A stretch of DNA of 64,000 bases. Origin: Lepidodermella squamata (lineage: Eukaryota; Gastrotricha). Position 1 is the stretch's first letter. Each line of letters begins with the position of its first letter. Positions 34,653-46,004 of this stretch are shown here, piece by piece. The stretch spans positions 248,001 through 312,000 of the forward strand of contig JBLDXI010000033.1 of NCBI GenBank assembly GCA_047495785.1. Direction: 5' to 3'. Position numbers and translations under genes: made by a program. The notes under the pieces were generated by a model. The model saw only the letters and a list, made by a program, of their open reading frames with translations. It was not told where the DNA came from and searched no databases.

Positions 34653-35677
34653 TCAAGACAAGCAAGTTTTCTTGCACTGCTCCAGGGTCGAGAAACGGTT
34701 CGCGTTTCCGCCGCTGCAACCAGGCAAATTACCCTAAAAAATATTAAACAAATTAAAATTAAATATAAAATTCAGGATTTTACGTAAAAAGCGAATGGAT
34801 CGCAAGTTTCAGTATCTTTGTTGAAGTAGTAGCTAATTGGCGTCAAAACACCGGTGGCAGGGCCATTGGGACAGGTGCCTTGATCAACTGATTGGTAGCA
34901 GATGGCCGGGCGGGGCAATTCAGCGCCTTCTTCGCTCGATTCTGGCTCGCAGGTCTGGTCATAGACGGGGGTCGTAGTGCTCGATGTCGTGGTTGTAGTA
35001 CTGGTAGTAGAGCTTGTTGTTGATGTTGTAGTTGAAGTTGGGACATCATTGTTCGGCTTTTGCGGCAAACAAGCCAATTCGCAAGCCTGTTGTGTTGCGT
35101 ATTTGTTCTTGCCAGTTTGTCCGCAAACCTGAAAATTCAAAAATTTTAATTATTTTAATTTTAGAGATTTTCAATTTTAATTTTTTAATTTTTTAGGCGT
35201 TATTCATAATTGTCTCAAAATCATAAAATCATCGGAATTTCTAAAATTTAATAACATTTTCTAGGTTTAAAATTGAAGGTATTTACCGCCAACAGTTTGC
35301 AACTATAGGAATCGAGGTCGAACCGCCAAACTTCGCCTGTGTAACACTTGGTCTCAAAAGTCGGCGATCTACAGGCGCCTCGAACCGTTCGGCACGCTTT
35401 AAGGCACTCGATCTCTGTTTTGTACTTGTTCTGTCCAGTCAGCTCACAAACCTAAATATATGATCATGAAATCATAAAAAAAATCGGAAGGAGTTTGGAT
35501 TTAATTGTTTACCGCTTTACTTTCGCAGTAGCCCAGTGTTGAGTTGTAACGCCAAGCGTTGCCAGAGAAGCAGAGTGTCTCAAAATCAGGCGTTGTACAT
35601 CTTAATGGGGTCTGGTGAGACATGACATTTGATGCGCTGAGAAGCGCAGTAATTAAAACCGCCGTACAAAAATGCAT
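34653..35677 (-). CDS. Secreted three-domain Kunitz-type protein with Thr linker
   Basis: Four phase-0 exons (35513-35677, 35287-35451, 34784-35128, 34653-34733) sum to 756 nt, 251 residues. Signal peptide, then two modified modules with W-R-Y-N and W-R-F-D cores, each closed by V-C-x-x-T-G-x-N-K-Y across an intron. A Thr/Ser-rich linker of about 30 residues, possibly O-glycosylated, leads to a C-terminal Kunitz domain with Y-Y-F core and G-C-S-G-G-N-A-N-R-F split by the last intron. The exon organisation matches the upstream gene at 33261-34505, so the two are tandem paralogues. Likely an extracellular protease inhibitor or a binding protein derived from one. Confidence 0.88.
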
Positions 35678-36007
35678 GACACTTATTGAGTATTGTTGCT
35701 GATAAAATTACTATTTCTGTGTTTTGAGATGAAGAAAAACTTGAAAATTTGAAAAGTGATCACGGCTCGTGCCTTTTCTCTCGTCGAATAACCTGTCCTC
35801 TTGGCGCGTGTCGTGCAGAAAATCGGGGTGACTAGTTACAGACTAAATTAGGTCTAGTCTATGACTTCGCTATATAAATATCAAAATTTAAATTTTGGTT
35901 ATTTCAAAAATCGCCGAAAAATGTTTTGAAATATTTAAATCTGCGAATCTTCTATCTCAAATTAAAATTAAATTCGAATCTTATCCCGAACCAAAATAAT
36001 ACCTACA

Positions 36008-36440
36008 TTTTAATTTAACGTGGTCAGACTTTTCAGCAGTGACACTTCAGCAAATGAGGGTCAAATCAGCAGTGACTTTTCAACAGTGACAAATGAGCAA
36101 GTGACACTTCATCGATTTTTATTTATTAATCTTGAGGATTGAACTTACACTTTTTGAGCTCAACTTCAATGCAGCGCAAAGGCCCCCTGCTTAATATGGC
36201 TACAATTCTCCTGATGAAATGTCTCTGCTGAAATGTCACTGAGATAAAAATAATAAATTTGAAAAAATATAGGAAGAATTAACAAAAATCCCCGCTGACT
36301 TGGCACTGATGATTTGTCACTGCACAAATGTCGCAGCTCAAATGTCATTGCTCATTTGTCACTGATGAAAAGTCACTGATAATTTGACCCTCATTTGCTG
36401 AAATGTCCCTGCTGAAAAGTCGTACAACCTTAAATTAAAA
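36008..36440. mobile_element. Foldback-type element built of short GTGACA/TTTCAGCA units
   Basis: The two ends are inverted copies of about 90 bp: left 36008-36100 and right 36350-36440, sharing GACTTTTCAGCAG, TTCAGCAAATGAGGGTCAAA and CAGTGACAAATGAGCAA with few differences. The arms themselves are made of repeated 12-16 bp words of the form CAGTGACA(A)TTTCAGCA. The outermost bases TTTTAATTTAA form the tip. No open frame. The structure fits a foldback or MITE-like element; a target duplication could not be defined. Confidence 0.8.
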
Positions 36441-36533
36441 GTCCACGAATCATAATTTTAATCTTTTATTCTCCGCAAGAAGTTGTGCACAAAAACTCGA
36501 AATAAATAAAAATATATTCTAAAATGAGTTATT

Positions 36534-38088
36534 TCAACGAGCAGCGCCTCGTGACTGAAGTAGAAACACAACTTCTGGTCTTTTCGAAATTTTCGCAAGA
36601 TCCAGCAATGTCCTGCCAGAGTCGTTTTCAATTTCCAGCAAATCTGGCCTCACCTCCAGGAAGTACTTGACCACCTTCGTCCAGCCCCCCAACGCAGCGA
36701 CAGAAACCGGCGTATTGCCCTCGAAATCTCTCGCCTCCACATCGGCATTCGTCCTCTCACAGAAAAACTTCACCAGCTCTAAATGTCCCTTCCTAGCCGC
36801 GGCGTGAAGAGGCGTCCTACCTAAACATCCAACCGCATCGACGTCCGCCTTTCGAGCTTGGGCGAAATACTCCACCAAAGCCAAATGACCACCAAGAGCA
36901 GCTAGATGCAACGGCGTATCGCCTTCCTTATTCTCAAGCTCTAGCCAGTATGGTCTCTCATTTAGCAGATAGTCTACTAAGCCAACATCACCAGATTTGT
37001 AAGAAGCTAGATGGATTGCGGTAGATTTGGTCGATCCATTAACTGTCGCATCCAAATTGGCACCAAATTCGACCAAGAATCGAACAACATCAAGTCGGCC
37101 GTACTCGGCGGCTAACAACAAAGGAGTTCGACCGTATTGACCCCTTGCCTCGACGTCAGCCTTCGCCTTGATTACAAGGTACTCTACAACATTGAGACGA
37201 CCATGCGCTGCTGCTCGGCATAACGGCGTGTCTCCTGATCTATCTGTAGATTCTAAGAGATCTCTGAAGTTCATGAAGAAGTGAAGAATGTCAACATGAC
37301 CATGCTCTGCAGCTACATGAAGAACTGTCGCGTTTGAAGAATCTCTGGAATACACGTCAGATCTTAATTCCATAACAAGATACTCCACAAGTTCGAGATG
37401 GCCGAAAATGACGGCTTCAAATAGGGCAGTGTATCTGTGGACATTGTCACTCCTATGCTCGATGAGAGGTCTAAGGCACGTGAGCAATTTCGTTTGGCTT
37501 ACAGAGATCACTTCATCAGGAAGCCGGGAGACAAGTTCCGAGACAAGCATTCGCAAAGCGGCAATGTTCCCCTTCATCGCGAAGAAGTGCCACTGATGGG
37601 CTCGATTCAGCGCCTGGTGAAAGACATTAATTGGGTCTGTGGTGAGAAACAGGAGTAGCTTACCAAATCATTTATGCGTCTTCTGATCTCCGGTTCTTTC
37701 TGCCACGAGAGGACCACATTTCGCAGACCTATTTTCGGGAAGATCTCTCGAAGCCTCTCTTCGGTGTAACATCGCAGTTGTCCAGGGGTGATCATATGGT
37801 CTATTTTAGGGGTAATAGCTTACCATATGGGACTTGGAGTATGAATCATCACTCACCTTTCATCGTTGATCTTATGATGTCTTTGTACTCGTCTGGGATG
37901 ATTAGGCTATCCGAGATATCAACGACAGAACCTAGTTCGAATTCCATCTCGTCAAAGTTGGCAGGGATTTCCTCACTGTGTTGTTCAGCGAGCATCTGAT
38001 TGTTCGACTTTATGTCGCCTTCAATTATCTCGAGATAATGTCGCCATTTCGTGCGGGTGTTTCTGTCGCAATCCATGCGGGGGTACAT
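36534..38088 (-). CDS. Ankyrin-repeat protein
   Basis: Three exons, 37857-38088, 37664-37800 and 36534-37613, join into 482 residues; the second intron is 50 nt and uses the acceptor TTTCACCAG, the only one that keeps the frame. The first 125 residues are acidic then helical (R-L-R-E-I-F-P-K-I-G) with no recognised domain. About nine ankyrin repeats fill the rest, with standard T-P-L-H-x-A-A and L-V-E-Y-L motifs. Ankyrin stacks mediate protein-protein contacts. There is no SOCS box, death domain or membrane segment, so the partner is unknown. It lies beside the foldback element, which borders its 3' end. Confidence 0.88.
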
Positions 38089-38549
38089 ATATTTTTGCCG
38101 AATCGCTCTATGTATTATGGCTCAGCTGCCATTTTTTTTAGCATACTACTTTGCGTCCTTTTCTATATCACGTAATTTTCGAATTACGACGGCCTAAGTA
38201 ATTGCTGTTGTCAGCTTCTTTAGGCGCGCGCCTATAAGCAGCCGCAAATCGATCTGCCAACTATCCTTATTTCCGTCTTATAATAGTGGCGCGGGTAAAT
38301 GAGAGAAAATTGGCCAGCGAAAGTAATGAAAATTGCATTATCGGTCTCCGGCGTACAACATGGTATATACTTTCCCAGTAATACAGGCCCTTATATAGGC
38401 AACTTAATGACTGTGATCTCAAGCGACTTGTATAACCTTGTTAATGGTACACAAAGCAAATCGGGAACCACGATTCAGCCTATCTTTTGAATGACAGCCA
38501 TGTTAATCAAGGATTTCCTTTATTCGTTCCCATCATATTTATCGGGCCT
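38089..38549. other. Short intergenic spacer
   Basis: Holds the 5' flank of the ankyrin gene and the 3' end of the next. Includes a GGCGCGCGCC palindrome near 38223. Confidence 0.35.
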
Positions 38550-40044
38550 CTAATCAAGCCGCCAATGAGACGCAATGTTCAAGACATAACAATAAACGCA
38601 GTCCTTAGTTGTATCGTTCTGAAGATAGCGACCAGTGTTTGTGCTGATCAATTTCACGGCTGATTTTTTGGCGATGGCATCAGCCAGGTCGTTCGGAGGC
38701 GTCAGCCCAGAAGCAAATACTGAGCTTAGCTTGACAGGGTGTACATAAGGCAGTGACATGTCGTAGACCTCGCCAATTGGTTTCGTTCGAATGCCACCAT
38801 GCGACCAGTCTTGCCCGGCCAAGCTCAGTAGTTGGACATCTTCTTGGCGTAGTAAGGCGCAAACAGACGTTCCAACTGCAAATTCCAGCCATACCCCATG
38901 CCTGATCAGATAGTGATATAAAAGTGATAAAAGCTATATAAAACCTTACTTGGCCATCAATGTGAAGACTTCAGAAAAATATGACCATTGTGATTTAGCT
39001 ATGTAGAAAAAATCCCCTCCGCTATGCAGAATTCGCCGAGGACCGAATGTACAATCAGCAGCGTTTTGATGCGCCGTCTGCCAGAATTGAGAGCCAGACA
39101 CAGCTAACGAATCAAATTCGTCGAAAAACGATACAAGCGCATCCTTGTACACTGAAGTATAGAACCAGCTCGAAGAGTTTCCGCAATCAACTGAATTATT
39201 CGAGCTCAACCCGAGACATCCACCGCCCTAAATCAGATAATTTTTTCACCAACATGGTTATGTACACCATGGTTTACCGTGTCAACTTGGTGAATCACTA
39301 CAGCCTGTGTTACTTCGCGAGGACGCTGACCTGGGTAATGACTCATCATGAACCAGTTTTTATCCACAGATCTCAGATCAGCAGGCCCGCCCCAGTTCCA
39401 GTAGTTGAGCATAACGTCATCAGCTGCTACTAATATCCCGTCAAAATTAGCTTGCCATATTGCATTGAGAGCTTGATTGAAGCAAATGTATGCTAGTTCA
39501 CCGTTGTCCCATTTTGGCTTCGGGTATGTCACAAATTTGAACTCTTCAGGCAGGGAGAGTTCCGGTATTCTCTTTCGAATAATTCTCCAGAGTGGCCAGA
39601 AATTCGATTCATCTCCAGACTCAGGGCCGCAAAACATGATACCACCGAAAATTCTAGAATAATCAAAGGTTCCTCTTGGTAATTAACCGATATCAAGACA
39701 ATTTACCCTCGATAGAGCGCGTAATTTTTGGCTGCTGTAATGTAGAGTGGGTCGTTGAAATATATGACAAGCAAAACTCGACTCAGCTGTAAATGGCTAG
39801 TGAGGTTTTCGTTCTGTCGTGCGAACCATTTTCCTTTCGAGACGTTGTCGTCAACAAGGGCCGAGCATTCAGGCGAGTTTTGTAACAGGTCGCGGCATTT
39901 ATCCTCGAAATAATTGCTGCGTCGTGCTTCCTGATTTGTTACCAGATTCGAGTTGTAGGGCGAGACGAAAAGGTAAACCGTGAAAAGGCTACAAGATATT
40001 AAAAGCAGGACTCTACACGATCGTTTGATTGGTAATGAAACCAT
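38550..40044 (-). CDS. Type-II membrane protein, putative glycosyltransferase, copy 1
   Basis: Four exons (39707-40044, 39278-39653, 38950-39227, 38550-38901) give 447 residues. The ATG at 40044 starts a short basic tail and one membrane anchor, the layout of Golgi glycosyltransferases; the frame is open upstream but without ATG. The luminal part contains V-I-Y-F-N-D-P-L-Y, I-M-F-C-G-P, and a likely catalytic A-D-D-V-M-L-N-Y-W motif of the D-x-D type that binds a metal and sugar nucleotide. Several N-glycosylation sequons are present. I infer a glycosyltransferase but could not name the family. The next gene upstream is a close tandem paralogue with identical intron positions and phases (2, 0, 2). 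Confidence 0.8.
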
Positions 40045-40216
40045 TAGGAAAATAAAAAAAATACGGTGAAAAGCATACGTTTCGACTAACACGTCGTGTG
40101 CCTATTTCATGAATGAAATGAAATAAGCGATTTGTAGTTTATTGAGGTCATCACCCATGTTACACGTTAAACGCAAAATCATTTTGTCTCATTTTGTAGA
40201 TGATTGCTTTTTATTT

Positions 40217-41761
40217 TCAGTGAATCTCTTTGTTTTCAAGCAAGTCTTTCAATGAGATGCTGAGAACATGACAAAAGACGCAGTTTTTGGTTGTGTCATT
40301 CTTAAGGTAGCGGCCAGTATTGCTGCTGTGTACTTTTATTGCAGACTTATTGGCGATAATACCCATCAGCTCCTTTGGATACGCCAATTTTTCTTGGAAA
40401 ACCGAGCTCAGTTTGATTGGATGCATGTAAGGCAGTGTCATGTCGTAGAGTGCGCCTATAGGATTCACTCGAATCGGACCATTAGACCAGTCTTGCCCGG
40501 CCAAGCTCAGCAATTGGACATCATCGGGCTGGAGAAGAGCGCAAACAGAGGATCCAACTGCGAGTTCGAGCCATACCTTGTGTCTGAAAATCCAAAATAA
40601 AATCAAACTACATTCAAAATAGGGAATAGCGATTTGTTACTTTGCCATCAAATTGAAGATTTCAGCAAAAGAGTACCATTGCGATTTCGTAATGTAGAAA
40701 AAGTCGCCGCCGCTGAACATCACACGTCTCGGACCGTACGTTGCATTCAGAAGGTTTTGATGAGCCCGCTGCCAGAATTCCGAGCTGGAATTGGCTAGCG
40801 AATCGAATTCGTTGTAAAAGGATGTCAGCTCTTCTTTGTACCGGGTAGTATACACCCAGTTTGATGATTTCTCGCAATCGACGGAATTATTCGAGTTCAG
40901 GCCAACACAACCCCCTCCCTTTTATTTTCATAGATTGGAGAAGATGAGATGCTATGAATTTTACTCACCGAATCAACTTGATGGATGACAAAGTACCTTG
41001 TGACATCTCTTGGCCGCAAACCAGGGTACTGCATCATCATAAACCAGTTTTTATCCAGGCTTCTTTTCACATCATTTGGCCCGCCCCACTGCCAATAATT
41101 CAGCAGAACGTCATCAGCTGCGACCAATATGCCATCGAAATCAGCCTGCCAAATCGTGTCCAGCGCTTGGTTGAAGCAGAGGTAAGCCGATTCGCCGTTG
41201 TCCCATTTAGGTTTGGGATAAGTTAAGAATTTGACACGCTCCGGTAGGGATAATTGTGGCATTTTTTCGCGCACCACTTGCCATAAAGGCCAGAAGTTTG
41301 TCTTTTCGCTGTCTTCAGGGCCGCAGAACATAATTTCACCGAATATCCTGTAAAAATCTGGAATGACTATCTACTCGACATTTCTATTGAGAATCTTACC
41401 TTCGGTAGAGTGCGTAGTTTTTTGCCGCTGTAACGTATAGAGGATCGTTGAAGTAGATGACAAGGACAACACGACTGAGATCCAAATGAGTTCTCGAGAA
41501 GTTTGCGCCCGTCGGGTCAATCCATTTGCCGCGAGAAACGTTGGCTTTAATCAGCGAAGCGCAGTCACCGGGTTCTCTCAGTAATGCTCTGCATTGCTCT
41601 TCGAAAAAGTTACTTTCAGACCATGCTTTTTGGGTTATAGACGAGAATAACGGACTGTTCAACCCTATGTTCTGAAAGATGAGTACATAGATGGCAAGTG
41701 AACAGCTTAAAGCTAGCGGGGCTATTGTGATTCGGAAACGATCCAAGGTCACAAAAGTCAT
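40217..41761 (-). CDS. Type-II membrane protein, putative glycosyltransferase, copy 2
   Basis: Four exons (41400-41761, 40969-41347, 40641-40918, 40217-40583) give 461 residues from an ATG at 41761. It has an N-terminal basic stretch, a membrane anchor (about residues 10-30) and a luminal region closely matching copy 1, including I-M-F-C-G-P-E-D, the A-D-D-V-L-L-N-Y-W motif and the conserved G-G-G-C and S-N-N-S-V-D-C block. Introns match copy 1 in position and phase. The short gap between the copies and their same orientation indicate unequal crossing-over. Substrate unknown. Confidence 0.8.
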
Positions 41762-42065
41762 TTTGAAAGCAAAACCTTTTAATGTATTGGCCTCTTTAGA
41801 GCAACCTTTTCATGCATTATTTCCAAGCGCGTGCGTTTTGTTTTTTATACAACAACCATTCACAGATTAATTTTTGAGTAGGTTTTTTCGAAATATTCGA
41901 AATAAGGACCAGAATTCGTGAATTTTTGCATAAATATCTCAAAAATTTTAAAAGGTAGGGTTTGTTGTTTGTCTAAATAAACCATTCTAAGCAAATATTA
42001 GCCCTAATATTCAAATCGACCAATTCAATGTAAACTAAATTCTAATTATTCCTTACTGATTTGCC

Positions 42066-43629
42066 ATGAAAATAAAATTACCTTTCGTCATAATTTTCAC
42101 ACTATCGTTTTCCGTTCTGAGCGTTTCCCCAGAATGTGTCACTTATCGAGATGACAGCGATCCAACAGGTCAGACAGCTACTACTTACTGTTCGCCAGAT
42201 GAGAAGACCGAATCACCCACAAGAAATGAAACAGCTCCTCGACCCCAGCTTCCTATACCCAGAGATGTTGCTGAGAGTGTGAAGTTTTTCAGATGGAACA
42301 AGCAAAGATTCAACTTGGAACCCATAAGAAGCAGGTAATTCTCCGAAAATGTCTCTATCCTTATTCCATGAATGATGTGGCATAGTACGCAACTCAACCC
42401 ATGGAAGCTTATCATTCTTATTCACGGATTTTCCGGCTCGGCAGCAACTTGGAAGCAAGCTCCTCATCGAAACCTTATTTCCGCTCTGCGATTTATAACC
42501 GTAAGCCTAAACTTTCTGAATCTCGATAAATCAAACAGCAGGACTTCTCAGCCTGATTCTGATCTGATGTTGGTCGATTGGTCGAGCAGCGCGTCGCCAT
42601 ACGGCGGCGATTGGCTCCGGTTTTGGAAGCTGGACAAACTTTACGCTGTTCCTGCTCAGAATGTCAAATTTGTCGGTTCCGTTGTTGCCGGTTTTCTGGA
42701 ATCAGAACCCCACATCGATCTAGCTACAGTCCATTGCATTGGTTTCAGCCTTGGAGGTAAGCAAGGTCCAATTCGTTTCTTAGATTACTTTGATGTATTT
42801 TCCAGCGCACGTCTGCGGTTTTGTCGGAAAGTCATTGAAAACTGGCCGCTTGGGACGGATAACTGGACTCGATCCTGCCGGCCCAGCTTTCGACACTCAC
42901 TATGGTCCTGAGAGATTGGACAAGGCTGATGCCGAATTTGTCGACGTTGTCCATACTTCGATACTAGGTGTTCTTCGAGCTATTGGTCATGTCGACTTTT
43001 ACGTGAATGACCCAACCAGACCGCAGCCCGATTGCAATGTGGAGCCTCAACCATTCGACGGGAAGATCCGGCTGAAACGGAAACGAAGGCAGATACCTCA
43101 ACAGCCGAAGTTACAACTCGGTAAAGAAATCGATGGCTGGAAGCACTTTCTGTCAACCTTCATAAAAGGCATCGATTGGGCGCATAACGATGACGTTGTC
43201 AGCTATCTAACTGGTTCGCCGAATGGCTTCTCCGGCGATAAAACTGTTGGCGAAATCGCGTTGGGTGGTTTATCCCGCCACACTTCGAACAAGGTGAACG
43301 AATTCAACGCAAACACTTGCTCGCATTATCTGGCTATCGACGTTTTCACTTCAAGCATCGTGCCGTCATGTCGCATGGAGTACTGCTCTTGTTTATCGGT
43401 ACTTTCGACCCAGCATGAAGCGTTCTTTCAACGGCAGCTTGAAGCTAATTGCACTTATGAATTCTGCAGCAATTGGCGAAACCGTTTCCTGATGGGTTAC
43501 TGGGCTACTCCTCCGGAAAATGAGGAGAAGCGCTGTTTTGTTGGGACAAGTAAATGCAACCCCTGGCCTTATAATTACAGTGATGAAGGAGAGCCTTATT
43601 TAGACGTGGACAAGATTTTTGCTGATTAA
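42066..43629 (+). CDS. Secreted lipase of the pancreatic lipase family
   Basis: Four exons, 42066-42334, 42386-42500, 42552-42756 and 42806-43629, separated by introns of 49-51 nt, encode 470 residues with an N-terminal signal peptide. Catalytic residues are visible: nucleophile Ser194 in G-F-S-L-G, Asp219 in G-L-D-P-A-G-P and His370 in T-C-S-H. The oxyanion segment I-L-I-H-G-F and the V-D-F-Y-V-N-D block also fit. The enzyme should hydrolyse acylglycerols or phospholipids outside the cell. Unusual is an extra stretch after the Q-P-D-C motif containing K-R-K-R-R, a possible furin-type site, and a C-terminal extension rich in Cys instead of a recognised PLAT domain. It is the only plus-strand gene between 23 and 60 kb. 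Confidence 0.9.
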
Positions 43630-43654
43630 ATTATTGTTATTGTTTTAAATTAGA

Positions 43655-43660
43655 AATAAA
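43655..43660 (+). terminator. Polyadenylation signal AATAAA
   Basis: Lies 25 bases past the lipase stop codon. Confidence 0.5.
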
Positions 43661-43939
43661 GTTCTGCGGTAACGCAAATTCTATTTTATTGATTTCAGGA
43701 AAATCGCACAACGAGCTATAAAAAGAGGTAAAGGAACTGGCAGGTTTTTATCTATGTTTTCACGCTTAGTAAAATTGTCGTAGAAGAAGTTGTCAATGGT
43801 GCTATGCTCTAATATGCGATTCCTGTTAGAAAGCTATGATTAAACTGTCATCTGTATCCACATATTTTACGTTTTGGCGAAACGAATGCCGATGAATTTT
43901 ATTGTGACATCAAATTGTCAAACGGGCCTCGAGCGGCTA

Positions 43940-44792
43940 TCAGTCATCAAGATCATCATCTTTCACGCAAACTTTTTCACACTGTTTCTTAGTTGAAAAT
44001 CGGTTTTCGTTCCCACCTTTGCAACCAGGCAAATTACCCTAAAGGTTAAACATTTACGATGGAATTTCAATTTAAGGAAGCCATACTAAATAGGGAAAAG
44101 AAAAGCATTCTCGCCACTCTTTGTCGTAGTAGTAGCTCTTAGGGACTGAACGATCGACCGTGAGCTTCTTTAGACAAGTGCCTTGTTTGAGTGGAAGAAA
44201 GCACTCCCGTGGTCGATCATTGTCCTCATTCGATTCTTGCACGCTAGTCTCATTATCGGCGCCATCATTGTCTGGTTTTCGCGGTAAGCAAGTCTTTTCA
44301 CAATCACTCTGTGTATCGAAATGATAACTTCTACGCCCAGAATTCTGAAAATGATTAATTGTTATCCCCTATAGTCCTCGAGGTTTGACACTTACCGCAT
44401 TGTATTTGCAGGAGTATGAAGACGGTTCCAAAGTCCAGGCATAACTAGGCAAGCTAACCGCACAAAATTCCACGAACCAGACTTTGCATTTGTCAGGTAT
44501 AGGCCGGCATTCTTTAAGACACATTGCTTCTGTCTTGAATGCGTTCTGACTGGTCTGCTCGCAGGTCTGTAGATAAGTCATCCTCAAAATAATCAGAAAT
44601 GGTAAGATACTGGAGTCAACTCACCGGCTGCTTCTCGCAGTAGCCGAGACTCGGATTGTAACGCCAAGCTGTACCGGTTTGCTCGCAACTTAATTCATAA
44701 TCAGGCGTGGTACAGTTGGGTGAAGGCTGACTAGAAATAGCTGCCGACGCATGGGCAAGTACAATCAACAGAATCAGAGTCAAATAGAGCAT
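43940..44792 (-). CDS. Secreted three-domain Kunitz-type protein, duplicate A
   Basis: Four phase-0 exons (44625-44792, 44396-44566, 44087-44344, 43940-44038) give 231 residues with a signal peptide. Domain 1 has the modified W-R-Y-N core. Domain 2 keeps a Trp core but the residue expected to be Cys4 is Ser: exon 3 begins N-S-G where the duplicate at 48972 has Y-C-Q, a single TGT to TCT change, leaving Cys2 unpaired. An acidic linker precedes the C-terminal Kunitz domain, with Y-Y-Y-D core and G-C-K-G-G-N-E-N-R-F. Converges tail to tail with the lipase gene. Confidence 0.85.
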
Positions 44793-45197
44793 GATTTCGT
44801 ATTTTTAAATGCGTAATTTCACAGATGTTGAAAAGCAATTTTAGCTTCGTTAGGAAAATGAAAGTGATACTGCTGCGGAATTCTCGAAAATCAAGACTTA
44901 AATGTGTCAGCAAACCAATAAAAATCGGAATCAGAATACAACTCAACTGCAGTGTATTTTTAGGCAATAAACTGATTCTAGGAAGAAATGTTAATTTTCG
45001 TTACCCAAAATTGCTTTGGCTGAGCAATCCATACGAATCTGACACCTTGCACCACGATAAAAATTATAGTAATTGTTTTATGTTTCAGGTATCTTCACAG
45101 CGATGGAAAGTTTTTCGAAAAGAAAACCTAAAAAGCAACTGCGAAATCTACTACAGATAATGATCAAGCTTTTAGGCATTCTGACCTGAGCGCTCAC

Positions 45198-45345
45198 CTG
45201 ATGGGTTACTGGGCTACTCCTCCGGAAAATGATGAGAAGCGTTGTTTTGCTGGGACAAGTTTAATGCAATCCATGGCCCTATAATTATAGTGATTATAGT
45301 GACGAAAGGGATCCTTATTTAGACGTTGAAATGTTTGTTGATTGA
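45198..45345 (+). pseudogene. Duplicated 3' end of the lipase gene
   Basis: Matches the last 140 bp of the lipase coding sequence (from M-G-Y-W-A-T-P-P to the stop) with scattered changes, a one-base insertion after ACAAGT, and a small tandem duplication of ATTATAGTG. Homology continues into the 3' flank to about 45600. It is a segmental duplication relic. Confidence 0.85.
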
Positions 45346-45840
45346 ACTATTTTTTTTAAACCAGAAATACAGTTTTGCGTTTATGGTTAGTACAAATTCA
45401 TTTCAAAGTGGTTAACATTTTGCATTCAATTTTTTACCAACGTCAGGAAAATCAATAGAGCTATCAAAAAATAACAAAGGCAGCTTTTCGGAAACATTTC
45501 ACGTTTAGTAATAAATCAGAAGAAGAATTTTATCATGTTCAAGTACTGCTTTATTTTGTAATTGCTGCTTTGAAGCTATGACTGCCATTAAACTCGAAAG
45601 GGCCCACGTCAAAACAATGCGTGCGATCCTGTTACCGTACTGCCCGAATTAAAAACCATGACATTTATTACTTTCGAATGCTCGACCCAGCGACCGAAGT
45701 TTACCGGCTCACGGAGAAACGTTCAGAAAAGAGGGTCCTAAAATTGAAATACCCCTACCCTGACATTTATTTGAGGCTGACATTAATTTCGGGCAGTACG
45801 GTAATTGAAAGTCGAGGATCTTTTCTTTGTGGCCTCGAAC

Positions 45841-46004
45841 TGGGGTGTAATGTCATGGGCGCCAGATGTCCTGTTGATTCATCAATTTCTTGGAGGCCTA
45901 AAATCATAGTCATACCTAATTTAGGATAGACTGCTTATTCACGAGAAAAAGGGTTCTACGCCATGGGCGCCAGATGGTCAGCTGATTCATCAGCGCTTGG
46001 AGGA
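45841..46004. repeat. Two direct copies of a short repeat; third inverted copy at 48366-48426
   Basis: The words CATGGGCGCCAGATG and GCTGATTCATCA/GTTGATTCATCA occur at 45841-45896 and 45948-46004, and in inverted orientation at 48366-48426. The three copies bracket the LINE fragment. Confidence 0.65.

Noticed and set aside
35820-35880. Short inverted words TAGTTACAGACTAAATTAGGTCTAGTCTATGA
   Set aside because: Imperfect, short and without copies elsewhere in the window, so not reported as an element.
36008-36440. Possible CRISPR-like array of short repeats
   Set aside because: The units lie in both orientations with no constant spacers, in a eukaryotic context; a foldback element explains them.
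37640-37664. A 27-nt intron between the last two ankyrin-gene exons
   Set aside because: Too short and it puts the frame into a stop; the acceptor 24 nt further downstream in the gene restores the frame with a 50-nt intron.
42213-42467. Minus-strand frames across lipase exons 1-2
   Set aside because: Antisense to strongly supported lipase exons and lacking any signature.
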